64,000 bases of DNA, taken from the NCBI RefSeq assembly GCF_001437075.1, contig NZ_JQBX01000004.1, positions 49,661-113,660 of the forward strand, read 5' to 3'. Below, in pieces: positions 52,212 to 61,486 of the stretch (positions are counted from its first letter, which is position 1; the number at the start of each line of letters is the position of its first letter). The notes under the pieces were generated by a model. The model ran no database searches, was not told the origin of the DNA, and worked only from the letters and a program-made list of their open reading frames with translations. The position numbers were made by a program, and so were the translations under genes. Origin of the DNA: Pediococcus stilesii. Its GTDB lineage: Bacteria; Bacillota; Bacilli; Lactobacillales; Lactobacillaceae.

Positions 52212-52898
52212 ATGAGTCGAATTTTGATAATCGAAGATGAAAAAAGTCTAGCACGTTTTGTTGAATTGGAACTACAGCATGAGGGATATGAAGTTGAGGT
52301 TCAAAGCAACGGACGGACTGGATTAGATGCTGCACTGTCGGAAGACTTTGATGGCATTTTACTTGATTTAATGTTACCGGAGATCAATGGGATTGAAGTG
52401 TGCCGCCGAATCCGACGTGAAAAAATTACTCCAATCATTATGATGACAGCACGTGATTCAATTATTGATCGTGTTTCAGGTCTTGATCATGGAGCAGATG
52501 ATTACATTGTTAAACCATTTGCAATTGAAGAATTATTAGCGCGTTTGCGGGCGGTTTTACGGCGCGTGGATTTAGAAACAAAAGATACATCTTTCCATCA
52601 AACGACGGTAGAGTATCAGGATATCGTGATTGAAAAGGAGAATCGAGTCGTTAAACGAAATAACGAGGTTATTAATTTAACTAAACGTGAATATGAGCTA
52701 TTACTTCTTTTAATGGAAAACGTCAATGTTGTTCAATCACGAGAAACACTGTTAAATAAGGTCTGGGGTGTAGACGATGGAGTTGAAACCAATGTGGTTG
52801 ATGTGTACATTCGATATCTAAGAAATAAGGTTGATGTTGAAGGTCGTCCGAGTTATATTCAGACGGTTCGTGGTACTGGATATGTAATGAGGACATAA
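52212..52898 (+). CDS. OmpR-family response regulator (ArlR/CovR-like)
   Basis: Response regulator of 228 residues. Seen: receiver domain with IIEDEKSLARF, phospho-Asp in GILLDLMLPEING near residue 52, the Lys in YIVKPFAIEELLAR, and a C-terminal winged helix with TKREYELLLLLMEN and NVVDVYIRYLRNKVD. ATG 52212 follows TTTTGGGGTAGAAAA. The kinase gene begins one base after the stop. Closest to ArlR or CovR/CsrR types that control adhesion, wall and stress genes; exact regulon unknown. Confidence 0.92.
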   Translation: MSRILIIEDEKSLARFVELELQHEGYEVEVQSNGRTGLDAALSEDFDGILLDLMLPEINGIEVCRRIRREKITPIIMMTARDSIIDRVSGLDHGADDYIVKPFAIEELLARLRAVLRRVDLETKDTSFHQTTVEYQDIVIEKENRVVKRNNEVINLTKREYELLLLLMENVNVVQSRETLLNKVWGVDDGVETNVVDVYIRYLRNKVDVEGRPSYIQTVRGTGYVMRT

Positions 52899-52899
52899 T

Positions 52900-54381
52900 A
52901 TGGCGAGCGGACTAAAACCGAAAAAGAGAATGTCACTAAAATGGAAGTGGGCTATTGGCACGGGAGTAGGAGCTCTATTTATTTTTGGTCTATTCTCTTT
53001 TTTTCTATTTAAAAATGTAACGGATTCATTATATTCAGAAGAACTACGCAATGTAGAAGCGACCGTTAACCAGGTTCACGATCGACTTCAAAACGAAGAG
53101 GTAGTTGATTACAAAACCACCAATACGTTTCGTCCAAATTTAAATCAACAAACAGCCAATAAAAACAACCAAGGCGGTTTTAATGATAGCTTGTTGGCCA
53201 ATTTAACGCGACGAGATTTTGTGGTAACAGTCTATAATTTAAAAAAAGATGCGGTCTTTTCAAATGAGGAGACAACGATTCCAGTTAAGCTTTCTAATCA
53301 AAGATCGATCACAAAGCAACGATATCAAAACCAAAATATCATTGTGGGCCAATCTCCAATTTTGAATAAAAATAAAAAATTAATCGGTTATGTCAGCGTA
53401 GTCGATCGGCTGACGGATTATGATAGTAATTATCAACGGTTAATATGGTTGTTTGGTTTAACTTCGATTTTGATCTTTATGATTATATCGATTTTTGGTT
53501 ATAGCTTAGCTTCGTATCTTTTAAAACCAATGAAATCGATTAATGAAACGATGCATCAACTGGAAGAGGATCCTCAAACGGATTCACGAGTTCCAAAACT
53601 ACGAACAAATGATGAACTTTCAGATTTAGCTCAAGAATTTAACGAGATGATTGATCGAATGCAGCGTTACATTGATCAGCAGCGACAGTTCGTAGAAGAT
53701 GTTTCGCATGAACTGAGAACACCAGTGGCAGTCGTTGAAGGACATTTAAAGATGTTGGAACGATGGGGGAAAGATGATCCAAAAGTATTAGAGGAATCGA
53801 TTGAGGCATCGTTGGAAGAAACTAAGCGAATGAAAAGCTTAGTTAGCGAGATGCTAGATTTGACCCGGGCGGATCAGATTGAGATTAATTATTCTAACGA
53901 AAAGACAAATGTGGTTCGCTTGGTTGATCAGGTATTCAATGACTTTAAAATGATTCATCCAGAATTTAATTTTGTGATGGATGACGATATTACCGGAGAG
54001 CCAATTGTTCATATATATCGAAATCACTTAGAACAAGTATTGGTAATCTTATTAGATAACGCGGTTAAGTACTCCAAAAAACGTAAGGAGATTCATATTT
54101 CCACTGCAAACACGAAGCAATCCGTGGAGATTGCGATTCAAGATTTTGGTGAAGGAATATCTGAGGAAAATTTAAAGCAGGTTTTTAACAGATTTTATCG
54201 AATTGATAAGGCTAGAAGCCGAGATCAGGGTGGAAATGGATTAGGCTTATCAATTGCTAAAAAACTAATTGAAGAGTATCACGGAAATATTTCGTTAGAG
54301 AGTTCGATTGGTTCAGGATCAATTTTTAGAATTGAATTGCCGGTTATCCAAAGCGATACGAGTGAAGATGACAACTATTAA
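52900..54381 (+). CDS. HAMP-domain sensor histidine kinase (ArlS-like)
   Basis: Membrane kinase of 493 residues, partner of the preceding regulator. Seen: transmembrane helix at about residues 19-40, an extracytoplasmic sensor of about 140 residues rich in Asn/Gln, second helix near 186-207, HAMP region, H-box FVEDVSHELRTPVAVVEGH, N-box LVILLDNAVKYS, and G-box DFGEGI / GNGLGLSIAK. ATG 52900 follows ATGAGGACATAAT. The terminator at 54380 begins in its stop codon. Confidence 0.93.
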   Translation: MASGLKPKKRMSLKWKWAIGTGVGALFIFGLFSFFLFKNVTDSLYSEELRNVEATVNQVHDRLQNEEVVDYKTTNTFRPNLNQQTANKNNQGGFNDSLLANLTRRDFVVTVYNLKKDAVFSNEETTIPVKLSNQRSITKQRYQNQNIIVGQSPILNKNKKLIGYVSVVDRLTDYDSNYQRLIWLFGLTSILIFMIISIFGYSLASYLLKPMKSINETMHQLEEDPQTDSRVPKLRTNDELSDLAQEFNEMIDRMQRYIDQQRQFVEDVSHELRTPVAVVEGHLKMLERWGKDDPKVLEESIEASLEETKRMKSLVSEMLDLTRADQIEINYSNEKTNVVRLVDQVFNDFKMIHPEFNFVMDDDITGEPIVHIYRNHLEQVLVILLDNAVKYSKKRKEIHISTANTKQSVEIAIQDFGEGISEENLKQVFNRFYRIDKARSRDQGGNGLGLSIAKKLIEEYHGNISLESSIGSGSIFRIELPVIQSDTSEDDNY

Positions 54382-54426
54382 AAAACACGGATAAGAGAAT
54401 TCACATCTCTTGATCCGTGTTTTTTT
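54380..54426. terminator. Bidirectional terminator between the histidine kinase and yidC
   Basis: AAAAAACACGGAT..AGAGA pairs with TCTCT..ATCCGTGTTTTTT with single-base mismatches; T runs both ways, serving convergent genes. Confidence 0.9.
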
Positions 54427-54428
54427 AA

Positions 54429-55394
54429 TTATTCACGATGATGACGTTGTTTTCCGGCATTTCTGCGTGAATCTTTATTTGTAGTTTTAGATTCTGGGGC
54501 AGGTTTAATTTCTGGCTTAATTTCAGTATCTTGATTTGTGCTAGCTTTTTCGGCGATATCTGTTAAATCAACTGGCCCAGTGGGTTCGATAATTTTAGGT
54601 GGATTCTTCTTCATTTCTGCTTGTATTTGAGCACGAATCTTTGGACGATACATGTTGATTAAGACGGTCTGAATACATGCAAACACACCACCAACTGCAA
54701 AGTATAGGCCGAGTCCGGCAGGAGTTGAGAAAGTAAAGAACAGAATCATCAATGGACTAATAATCATCATTGAACGCATTGTTTTTCTTTGCTCTTCGGG
54801 AACACCCAATGTTCCCAGCCATCCTTGAAGGAGATAAACTAAGAATGAAATTGCAGCTAGTAAGATGCTTGAACGACTTAAATCAATTCCCAAAAACGTT
54901 CCTTGATGTAGTTCGGGCGAATATTGAATGGCCGCGTATAAGGCCGCAAAAACTGGAAATTGGATCAAAATTGGAAGACAGCCAATTCCGCCAGTCATGC
55001 TAATGTTGTTATCTTTGTACAGTGCCATCATTTCTTGACTGACTGCTGCGCGTTCTTCTGGAGTTTTAGCTGATTGATTTCGTGCTTGCAAAACTTTTAA
55101 TTGAGGTTGAACAAACGCCATTTTTTCTTGTTGAATAGTCGCTTTTCTGGACTGATTAAGCATCAGAGGTAATAGAATAAGGCGAACAACAAAAGTAACG
55201 AGAATAATTGCCAGCCCGTAACTGCCACCCATTAAATGGGAAAGATAGTTCATAAAGTGCTGGGTTGGAATCGCGAGGTAATCATAAATAAATCCGTAGG
55301 GATTGCCATTTTTATCACGTTGAACACAGCCGCTCAAAATGAGTGCGAGTCCCGAGATAAGTCCAATCGTCGAGATACTTTTAATTTTTTTCAT
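54429..55394 (-). CDS. yidC: YidC/Oxa1 membrane protein insertase (lipoprotein)
   Basis: Insertase of 321 residues that places small membrane proteins in the lipid bilayer, alone or with Sec. Seen: signal peptide with lipobox LSGC (Cys23), five hydrophobic segments (about 60-82, 130-152, 170-190, 205-225 and 222-242 region), the conserved GGIGCLPILIQFPVF near 128, and a basic C-terminal tail with KTTNKDSRRNAGKQRHH that may contact the ribosome. Lactobacilli usually carry two YidC copies; the long basic tail favours the YidC2 type. Downstream of acylphosphatase on the minus strand. Confidence 0.94.
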   Translation of the reverse strand: MKKIKSISTIGLISGLALILSGCVQRDKNGNPYGFIYDYLAIPTQHFMNYLSHLMGGSYGLAIILVTFVVRLILLPLMLNQSRKATIQQEKMAFVQPQLKVLQARNQSAKTPEERAAVSQEMMALYKDNNISMTGGIGCLPILIQFPVFAALYAAIQYSPELHQGTFLGIDLSRSSILLAAISFLVYLLQGWLGTLGVPEEQRKTMRSMMIISPLMILFFTFSTPAGLGLYFAVGGVFACIQTVLINMYRPKIRAQIQAEMKKNPPKIIEPTGPVDLTDIAEKASTNQDTEIKPEIKPAPESKTTNKDSRRNAGKQRHHRE

Positions 55395-55472
55395 AATGTA
55401 TGTAGAGTTCCCTTCTTATGCTAGAAATACAAGGGTAACTATACTTGATTTTGTGCTTTTTTTCAATGCACT

Positions 55473-55745
55473 TTAATATTTTACGGTAAAGGAATTGGAA
55501 TCAATTTCAGGAATTTCAGAAATCAGCACGTTATTGACACGCCCAGAAGGTGAGGGTGATGCTTTAACAGCGCTAATGAATTGATCTAGAACTGAATTTG
55601 GGGCTTGAGCTACAATTTCAACGGTTCCGTCAGAATTATTTTTAACCCAGCCGGCGATTTTTAATCGGTCGGCAAGTAATTTTGTTGAATAACGGAAGCC
55701 AACAGCTTGAACACGCCCGGAAACAATCATATGAACAGTTTTCAT
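55473..55745 (-). CDS. acyP: Acylphosphatase
   Basis: Small hydrolase of 90 residues that cleaves acyl phosphates. Seen: MIVSGRVQAVGFRYST with the phosphate loop and catalytic Arg, GWVKNNSDGTVEIVAQ with the catalytic Asn. The open frame is longer, but the extra 41 residues precede AAAGGAGCGATTTCG, and the ATG at 55745 is the start. It lies 78 bases before yidC in the same direction and divergent from the SpoU methylase, a usual lactobacillar arrangement. Confidence 0.95.
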   Translation of the reverse strand: MKTVHMIVSGRVQAVGFRYSTKLLADRLKIAGWVKNNSDGTVEIVAQAPNSVLDQFISAVKASPSPSGRVNNVLISEIPEIDSNSFTVKY

Positions 55746-55922
55746 CGAAATCGCTCCTTTCAATGATAGTTTAACATCAAAGCCAGTGACTTTTCTAACT
55801 TTAAATCTGAATATGGGAAGGCTTTTAACGTGCGGAATGTACCATTTCGGTGCTAATAATGATACCATGAAAAAGGATATAGTATTTTATACTTACAAAT
55901 GGTAAGGAGATAAGGTATAATT

Positions 55923-56690
55923 ATGGAAAAGATTTCTTCAACGAAAAATACAAAGGTTAAAGAGTGGGTTAAACTCAAGACAAACAATGGAAGGAAAAAG
56001 TATCGAAAGTTTCTCTTAGAAGGACGCCATCCCGTTGAAACGGCGCTTGAACAGGGAGCAGATTATGAGTATCTTATCATCCAAGAGGGGTTTGATCTAG
56101 GAGAACTAGCCGAACGAATTGATGAAGAAAGATTGATTTTAGTTACAAAGGAAGTTGCCAACCATATTGCCGACACAGTCCATGATCAGGGGATTTTTAT
56201 GATCGGTGTTATTGACGAACAAGTTTGGCAAATTCCAAATGATTTTTCAGGGAAGTGGTTATTACTGGATAACGTTCAAGATCCTGGCAATATTGGTACA
56301 ATGGTTCGTACAGCTGATGCAGCCGGATTTACCGGAGTGGTTTTTGGCGATGGAACGGCAGATTTTTATAATCCTAAAATTTTGAGATCCATGCAGGGAA
56401 GCCAGTATCATTTACAGCTAAAACGCCTTAACCTAAAGAAGTGGATTAATTCCAATAAGGCAAATGGTAATGCTATTTTTGGGTCCATACTTGATGAAAA
56501 TGCATTAGATTATCATCAGGTTGAGGCTCCTGAAAACTTCTCGTTGATCATGGGAAATGAAGGCAATGGGATGAGTAAGGAACTGATTTCGCTAACGGAT
56601 GCTAACTTGTATATTCCAATCAAGGGATCAGCCGAATCCCTAAATGTTGCGGTGGCGGCTGGTGTGTTAATATTTGGTTTGATTGATTAA
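55923..56690 (+). CDS. TrmH/SpoU family RNA 2'-O-methyltransferase (YsgA-like)
   Basis: SPOUT methyltransferase of 255 residues. Seen: an N-terminal substrate-binding domain (NTKVKEWVKLK, FLLEGRHPVETAL), then the knotted SAM domain with LLLDNVQDPGNIGTMVRTADAAG (motif 1 Asn and Arg), IMGNEGNGMSKE and IPIKGSAESLNVAVAAG. The exact rRNA or tRNA site cannot be told from sequence. As in B. subtilis, where ysgA precedes pheST, it lies close upstream of pheST. Confidence 0.92.
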   Translation: MEKISSTKNTKVKEWVKLKTNNGRKKYRKFLLEGRHPVETALEQGADYEYLIIQEGFDLGELAERIDEERLILVTKEVANHIADTVHDQGIFMIGVIDEQVWQIPNDFSGKWLLLDNVQDPGNIGTMVRTADAAGFTGVVFGDGTADFYNPKILRSMQGSQYHLQLKRLNLKKWINSNKANGNAIFGSILDENALDYHQVEAPENFSLIMGNEGNGMSKELISLTDANLYIPIKGSAESLNVAVAAGVLIFGLID

Positions 56691-56704
56691 GGTTTTGTTA
56701 CGTT

Positions 56705-56777
56705 TTATATTAAAAAGTTTGATGGACTTGATTTAAAAAGGTTTGTGGTTAATATGGTATTAACTTATATTAAAAAG
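56705..56777. repeat. 13-bp direct repeat flanking the palindrome upstream of the HD gene
   Basis: TTATATTAAAAAG occurs at 56705-56717 and again at 56765-56777, exactly 60 bases apart, bracketing the 17-bp palindrome. The second copy merges with the ribosome site of the HD gene. Confidence 0.6.
56748..56764. promoter_or_regulatory. 17-bp palindrome upstream of the HD/HxlR pair, candidate operator
   Basis: GTTAATATGGTATTAAC: perfect 7-bp arms with a 3-base centre, 22 bases before the HD gene ATG. HxlR-family repressors bind AT-rich inverted repeats of this size near their own promoters, and an HxlR gene is second in this unit. Confidence 0.55.
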
Positions 56778-56786
56778 GAGCTCTAA

Positions 56787-57296
56787 ATGAAGTCACTAGA
56801 TTGGAAAAACGATTCTGAGTACATGGCGATTGTTGGCGATTTGTTAGAGAAAGAAGAGATTCAAAAATTAGATAATTATACGCAACATCATAATGGAACA
56901 CGATTGGATCACAGCATTAGTGTTTCTTATGAGAGTTATCAATTGGCGAAAAGATTCCATCTAGATGCGACTTCAACGGCTAGGGCCGGGTTGCTTCACG
57001 ATCTTTTTTATTATGATTGGCGAACAACTAAGTTTACTTTGGGATCCCATGCGTTTATTCATCCGCGAGTGGCACTTCGGAATGCTGAAAAATTGACGGA
57101 ACTAAACGAAAAAGAGAAAGATATTATCTTGAAGCATATGTGGGGAGCAACTATTGCTCGACCAAAATACTTTGAAAGTAGCATTGTTTCTTTTGTAGAT
57201 GACGAGCAGGCCATTGTTGAGTATTTTGGTCATCTTCGTAAAGAATTTAAATTAAAGTTGATGAAATATAAAGAAAAAGTTGTTAAGTTTATTTAG
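56787..57296 (+). CDS. HD-domain phosphohydrolase family protein
   Basis: HD-superfamily protein of 169 residues. Seen: RLDHSISVSYESYQLAKRF with the first His, GLLHDLFYYDW with the His-Asp pair, and HAFIHPRVALRNA plus HMWGATIARP with further possible metal His residues. Nucleotide or phosphoester hydrolysis is the general family activity; the substrate is unknown. ATG 56787 follows AAAAAGGAGCTCTAA. The HxlR regulator starts 17 bases after the stop, so the two are probably cotranscribed. Confidence 0.88.
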   Translation: MKSLDWKNDSEYMAIVGDLLEKEEIQKLDNYTQHHNGTRLDHSISVSYESYQLAKRFHLDATSTARAGLLHDLFYYDWRTTKFTLGSHAFIHPRVALRNAEKLTELNEKEKDIILKHMWGATIARPKYFESSIVSFVDDEQAIVEYFGHLRKEFKLKLMKYKEKVVKFI

Positions 57297-57313
57297 TAAA
57301 AGAGGTTTTTATT

Positions 57314-57646
57314 ATGCAAAATGCACAATTACAAGAAAGAACAGACTTTGAACTCTGTCCGAAATTCGAAAAAATGTTTGATATCCTAGGTAAAAAGTGG
57401 AACGGATTAATTCTTGAGGTACTAACAAATGCAGGTCCACAACGTTTTAAAGACATTGCCCATAGTGTTACTAAATGTAGTGACCGCGTTTTAGTTGAAC
57501 GACTAAAAAGTCTTGAAGAAGAAGGATTAGTTGAACGTTGCACCTATAAAAATTCATCATTGATCGAATATCGGCTAACCAAACAAGGCGAAGCATTGCG
57601 TCCGGTTTTAGAATCGGTGCATAAATTTGCTGACTGCTGGTTCTAA
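57314..57646 (+). CDS. HxlR-family transcriptional regulator, YodB-like with redox-type Cys
   Basis: Winged-helix regulator of 110 residues (DUF24/HxlR). Seen: N-terminal ELCPKFEKMFDILGKKWNG with Cys15 in the position of the redox-sensing Cys of B. subtilis YodB and CatR, RFKDIAHSV and LVERLKSLEEEGLVER of the helix-turn-helix. Family knowledge: YodB senses quinones and diamide and represses quinone or azo reductase genes. Inference: it could respond to electrophiles, with its own HD operon and perhaps mhqED (4524-6104) or the oxidoreductase at 43045 as targets. No terminator is visible after it. Confidence 0.9.
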   Translation: MQNAQLQERTDFELCPKFEKMFDILGKKWNGLILEVLTNAGPQRFKDIAHSVTKCSDRVLVERLKSLEEEGLVERCTYKNSSLIEYRLTKQGEALRPVLESVHKFADCWF

Positions 57647-57653
57647 TTAGCTA

Positions 57654-57682
57654 TTGACCTCCTACATTATTTTGGTTAAAGT
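57654..57682 (+). promoter_or_regulatory. Promoter of the pheST T-box transcript
   Basis: TTGACC, 17-base spacer, TAAAGT; expected start near 57689. Confidence 0.65.
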
Positions 57683-57688
57683 AACTAG

Positions 57689-57893
57689 GAGAATAAAATT
57701 TTGAAGAGTAGTAGCTGGTATGGTCAACAGACAGGGACGAGATACGTGATTGAGATATTTCGATGTTGATTACAGTGAATTCACTTCGATTAAATTGGGT
57801 GGGCCACCCTTATCGGCTAACCAAGTGTGCAATGTTAATTGTAAACAAGGGTGGTACCGCGCTGAAGCGTCCCTTTTTGAGGGGCGTTTTTTT
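57689..57893 (+). promoter_or_regulatory. T-box riboswitch upstream of pheST
   Basis: Seen: AGTAG motif near the 5' part of stem I, a Phe codon TTC at 57759-57761 in GAGATATTTCGATG as candidate specifier, the conserved T-box AAGGGTGGTACCGCG at 57847-57861, and a short terminator (CGTCCCT 57868-57874 with AGGGGCG 57880-57886) followed by seven T. Senses uncharged tRNA-Phe. Confidence 0.92.
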
Positions 57894-57916
57894 ATTTGGA
57901 GAAAGGTGGAAAGAAA

Positions 57917-58963
57917 ATGGGTCTGCAAGAAAAATTAAAGGAACTAGAAGAAAAGGGCTTAAATGAAATTAGCCTTGCCAAAGAACTGTCAAAATTAAAT
58001 GAGGTTCGAGTTAACTTTTTAGGAAAAAAGGGTCCAATTACAGAGGTACTCCGTGGAATGCGGGATTTGAGTAAAGAGGAACGGCCAAAGGTTGGTGAAT
58101 TCGCTAATAGGGTTCGTGATAACTTAACTGCTAAAATTGAAAAGCGGAGAACCGAATTAGAGGCGGAGGCTTTAAATAAGAAACTTTCTGAAGAAGCACT
58201 TGATGTTACATTGCCTGGAACGCCAATGAACCAGGGACAGCCACATGTTATTCAACAAATCATTGATAACATTGAGGATCTTTTTTTGGGAATGGGATAT
58301 CAGGTCGTTGAAGGACCAGAAGTAGAATTAGATCGCTATAATTTTGAAATGCTTAATTTACCAAAGGATCATCCAGCACGTGATATGCAAGATACATTTT
58401 ATATTACGGATGAAGTTTTAATGCGTTCTCAAACGTCGCCGGTTCAAGCGCGGACGATGGAAAAACATGATTTTTCAAAGGGCCCTTTAAAAATGATTTC
58501 CCCTGGTGTGGTTTATCGACGGGATACTGACGATGCAACACATTCTCATCAATTCCATCAAATTGAAGGATTAGTTATTGACAAAAATATTACGATGGGT
58601 GATCTTAAGGGAACACTTGTAACACTGGCCAAAGAACTTTTTGGTGATCGTTTTGAAGTACGCTTACGTCCGAGTTATTTCCCATTTACTGAACCATCAG
58701 TTGAAGCAGATGTTACCTGTTTTAATTGCATGGGTAAGGGATGTTCAGTATGTAAATATACTGGTTGGATTGAAGTCTTAGGCGCTGGGATGGTTCATCC
58801 AAACGTTTTGAAAATGGCTGGCGTAGACACAGAAGTTTACGGCGGATTTGCATTTGGCTTAGGGCCAGATCGATTTGCAATGCTACGTTATGGAGTGGAT
58901 GATATCCGTAATTTCTATTTAAACGATGTCAGATTCTTATCCCAATTCAATAAGCGAGGTTAA
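57917..58963 (+). CDS. pheS: Phenylalanyl-tRNA synthetase alpha subunit
   Basis: Catalytic subunit of the alpha2-beta2 class II enzyme, 348 residues. Seen: N-terminal coiled coil (1-85) that holds tRNA, motif 1 region [22 protein letters not shown], motif 2 [25 protein letters not shown] read in two pieces, the four-Cys stretch [12 protein letters not shown] and motif 3 [17 protein letters not shown]. The open frame extends into the leader; ATG 57917 behind GAGAAAGGTGGAAAGAA is the start. pheT starts three bases after the stop. Confidence 0.96.
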   Translation: MGLQEKLKELEEKGLNEISLAKELSKLNEVRVNFLGKKGPITEVLRGMRDLSKEERPKVGEFANRVRDNLTAKIEKRRTELEAEALNKKLSEEALDVTLPGTPMNQGQPHVIQQIIDNIEDLFLGMGYQVVEGPEVELDRYNFEMLNLPKDHPARDMQDTFYITDEVLMRSQTSPVQARTMEKHDFSKGPLKMISPGVVYRRDTDDATHSHQFHQIEGLVIDKNITMGDLKGTLVTLAKELFGDRFEVRLRPSYFPFTEPSVEADVTCFNCMGKGCSVCKYTGWIEVLGAGMVHPNVLKMAGVDTEVYGGFAFGLGPDRFAMLRYGVDDIRNFYLNDVRFLSQFNKRG

Positions 58964-58966
58964 AAA

Positions 58967-61399
58967 ATGAAACTTTCATATGAGTGGTTATCAAAATATT
59001 TAGATTTAGATGGCGTTGAACCAAAAGATCTAGCCGAAAAAATCGAACGAACAGCCGTTGAAGTCGATTCGGTTACAAGATTAGACTACAAGTTAAAGAA
59101 AATTGTTGTTGGACATACACTGGAAGTGACAGATCATCCCGATTCAGATCATCTACATGTCTGTCAAGTAGACGTCGGTGAAGATGAGCCAATTCAAATC
59201 GTCTGTGGAGCACCAAACATCGCGGCCGATCAAGATGTTATCGTTGCTCTACATGGTTCAAGAATTAAAGATAATGTCAAAATTAAACGAAGCAAAATGC
59301 GTGGAGTTAAGTCCAACGGTATGATTTGTGCTTTACAAGAGATTGGCTACCCAGATAATGTTGTTCCGAAGGAGTTTGTCGATGGAATCTACGTTTTCCC
59401 CGCTGATAGTGGTGTAAAACCAGGTGATTCCGTGATGGAAGCACTAGGGATGGACGATGATATTATTGATACATCTGTTACTCCTAACCGGGGTGATATG
59501 TTTAGCATGAATGGTAATGCGCATGAAATTGCGGCGATTTTAGACCAGACTGCAAACTTTGATGTAGCGGAGATTGAATCCAGTCTTCAATCTGAAACTA
59601 AATTATTGGATCAAATTAAGATTGAGATTAACGACGAAAAAGATACGCCAGTTTATAAGATGATGGGTGTTGAAGGAGTATCAATTAAGGAAAGTCCATT
59701 TTGGCTACAAACCTTATTAATGAAGGTTGGAATCCGGCCAATTAATAATGTTGTTGATGTAACTAATTATGTAATGTTGAAATATGGTCAACCACTTCAC
59801 GCATACGACTTAAGCAGTTTGAAGGGAAAGACGATTTCAGTTAGTGACGCCAAAGAAGGTAGTGAGTTTGAGACTTTGGATGGTATGAAGCGGGAACTTA
59901 GATCGAGTGATTTAATGATTATGGCGGATAACGTCCCCGTGGGAATGGCCGGCATAATGGGCGGACTCGATTCAGAGGTTACCAATCAAACGCAAAATGT
60001 TGTCATCGAAGCAGCTATTTTTGATCCAATTAAGATTCGGAAAGCTGCTCGTTATCATAATTTACACAGTGAAGCAGCAATGCGTTTTGAACGTGGAATT
60101 GACTATTCGGCCCTTAATCAGGCTCTAAAAGAAGCGGCAATTTTAATTGCTCAGTTTAGCGACGGTCGTGTCTTAGACGGGGTCGTGGAAGGTAGTAATG
60201 TAAAAAAATCGCCACAAGTTGTGACCGTAACTCTGCCACGGATCAATAAGATTCTGGGTACTAGTCTTTCTAAAGGTGAAGTCTTAGATATCTTTCGTCG
60301 GTTAGATTTTGAAACCGAGTTTGACGATCAAGAACAAACGTTTACAATATCGGTTCCAGTTCGGCGTTGGGATATTCATATCGAAGCAGATATTTTAGAG
60401 GAAGTAGCCCGAATTTTTGGCTATGATAATTTACCAGTAACACTTCCAACGGGTGCTCCAACGGTTGGTCAATTAACTGCCAAGCAAAAATTAATTCGTG
60501 CTTCAAGAAATGTTTTAGAAGGTTTAGGGCTTACTCAAGCAATGAGTTATGGTCTAACAACAATTGCAAAGAGTGCGCGCTTTGTTAAAGATGATCATGC
60601 TCAAGTTAAGGTCAACTGGCCAATGACTAAAGACCGCGAAGCACTTCGAATGAACTTAATCAGTGGATTGCTGGATGATGTAGCGTATAACCAGGCACGT
60701 TCGGTAGACAACATTGCTTTGTATGAACAGGGCCGTGTCTTCTATGCTAATGGTTCGGGGCAGCCCGAAGAAATTGAGCATATTGCGGGTGTGATTTCAG
60801 GTTCAATTCAAGCGAAATCGTGGAATGAGCCTGAAAAGCTGGTATCTTTCTTTGACATCAAAGGAATCGTCGAACAATATTTAAAGAATCTAGCACTGAC
60901 GGGTGAAATTACGTATACTGCTGTTCAAGACCTTGATGGAATGCATCCTGGCCGGACAGCTGAAGTAAAATTAGACGGGCAGATAATTGGGTTCCTCGGC
61001 CAAATTCATCCATTAACAGCTAAAGAGTTTAAGATTAAGGAAACTTACGTATTCGAATTAAACTTAACCGAAATTGTTAATGCGCAAAAGAAATTGCAGC
61101 ATTACAGCGTAATTTCTAAATATCCAGCAATTACGCGCGATGTTGCCATGCTAATTAGCAAAGACGTTACAAACGAACAAATTTTAAATGTCATCCGTGA
61201 AACTAAACAAGCTAACTTAGTAAACGTTGAACTATTCGATGTCTATGCTGGAGAACATCTTGAGGATGGAATGAAATCGATGGCATATCAGCTGACCTAC
61301 CAAGATATCAACGACACTTTACAAGAAGATACCGTCAATCAAGAATTTTCAAAGGTAATTGAACAACTCAAAGAACAACTAGATGCGACAATCAGATAA
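58967..61399 (+). CDS. pheT: Phenylalanyl-tRNA synthetase beta subunit
   Basis: Editing and tRNA-binding subunit of 810 residues. Seen: N-terminal EMAP tRNA-binding domain (39-150; HPDSDHLHVCQV), B3/4 editing domain (about 210-385), B5 domain (405-475), a catalytic-like core without intact class II motifs, and a C-terminal anticodon-binding FDX domain (715-810; SKYPAITRDVAMLI). ATG 58967 follows GCGAGGTTAAAAA. No terminator was found in the 87 bases to mltG. Confidence 0.96.
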   Translation: MKLSYEWLSKYLDLDGVEPKDLAEKIERTAVEVDSVTRLDYKLKKIVVGHTLEVTDHPDSDHLHVCQVDVGEDEPIQIVCGAPNIAADQDVIVALHGSRIKDNVKIKRSKMRGVKSNGMICALQEIGYPDNVVPKEFVDGIYVFPADSGVKPGDSVMEALGMDDDIIDTSVTPNRGDMFSMNGNAHEIAAILDQTANFDVAEIESSLQSETKLLDQIKIEINDEKDTPVYKMMGVEGVSIKESPFWLQTLLMKVGIRPINNVVDVTNYVMLKYGQPLHAYDLSSLKGKTISVSDAKEGSEFETLDGMKRELRSSDLMIMADNVPVGMAGIMGGLDSEVTNQTQNVVIEAAIFDPIKIRKAARYHNLHSEAAMRFERGIDYSALNQALKEAAILIAQFSDGRVLDGVVEGSNVKKSPQVVTVTLPRINKILGTSLSKGEVLDIFRRLDFETEFDDQEQTFTISVPVRRWDIHIEADILEEVARIFGYDNLPVTLPTGAPTVGQLTAKQKLIRASRNVLEGLGLTQAMSYGLTTIAKSARFVKDDHAQVKVNWPMTKDREALRMNLISGLLDDVAYNQARSVDNIALYEQGRVFYANGSGQPEEIEHIAGVISGSIQAKSWNEPEKLVSFFDIKGIVEQYLKNLALTGEITYTAVQDLDGMHPGRTAEVKLDGQIIGFLGQIHPLTAKEFKIKETYVFELNLTEIVNAQKKLQHYSVISKYPAITRDVAMLISKDVTNEQILNVIRETKQANLVNVELFDVYAGEHLEDGMKSMAYQLTYQDINDTLQEDTVNQEFSKVIEQLKEQLDATIR

Positions 61400-61446
61400 A
61401 CGTGTTAAATCTTTGTTACTTTAATGCGAAATTAATAATAGTTTTG

Positions 61447-61452
61447 TATAAT
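61447..61452 (+). promoter_or_regulatory. Probable -10 box for mltG
   Basis: Perfect TATAAT 34 bases before the TTG start at 61487; -35 unclear. Confidence 0.45.
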
Positions 61453-61486
61453 TACCAATATTGTGAAACGATAGGAGAATGAGATC

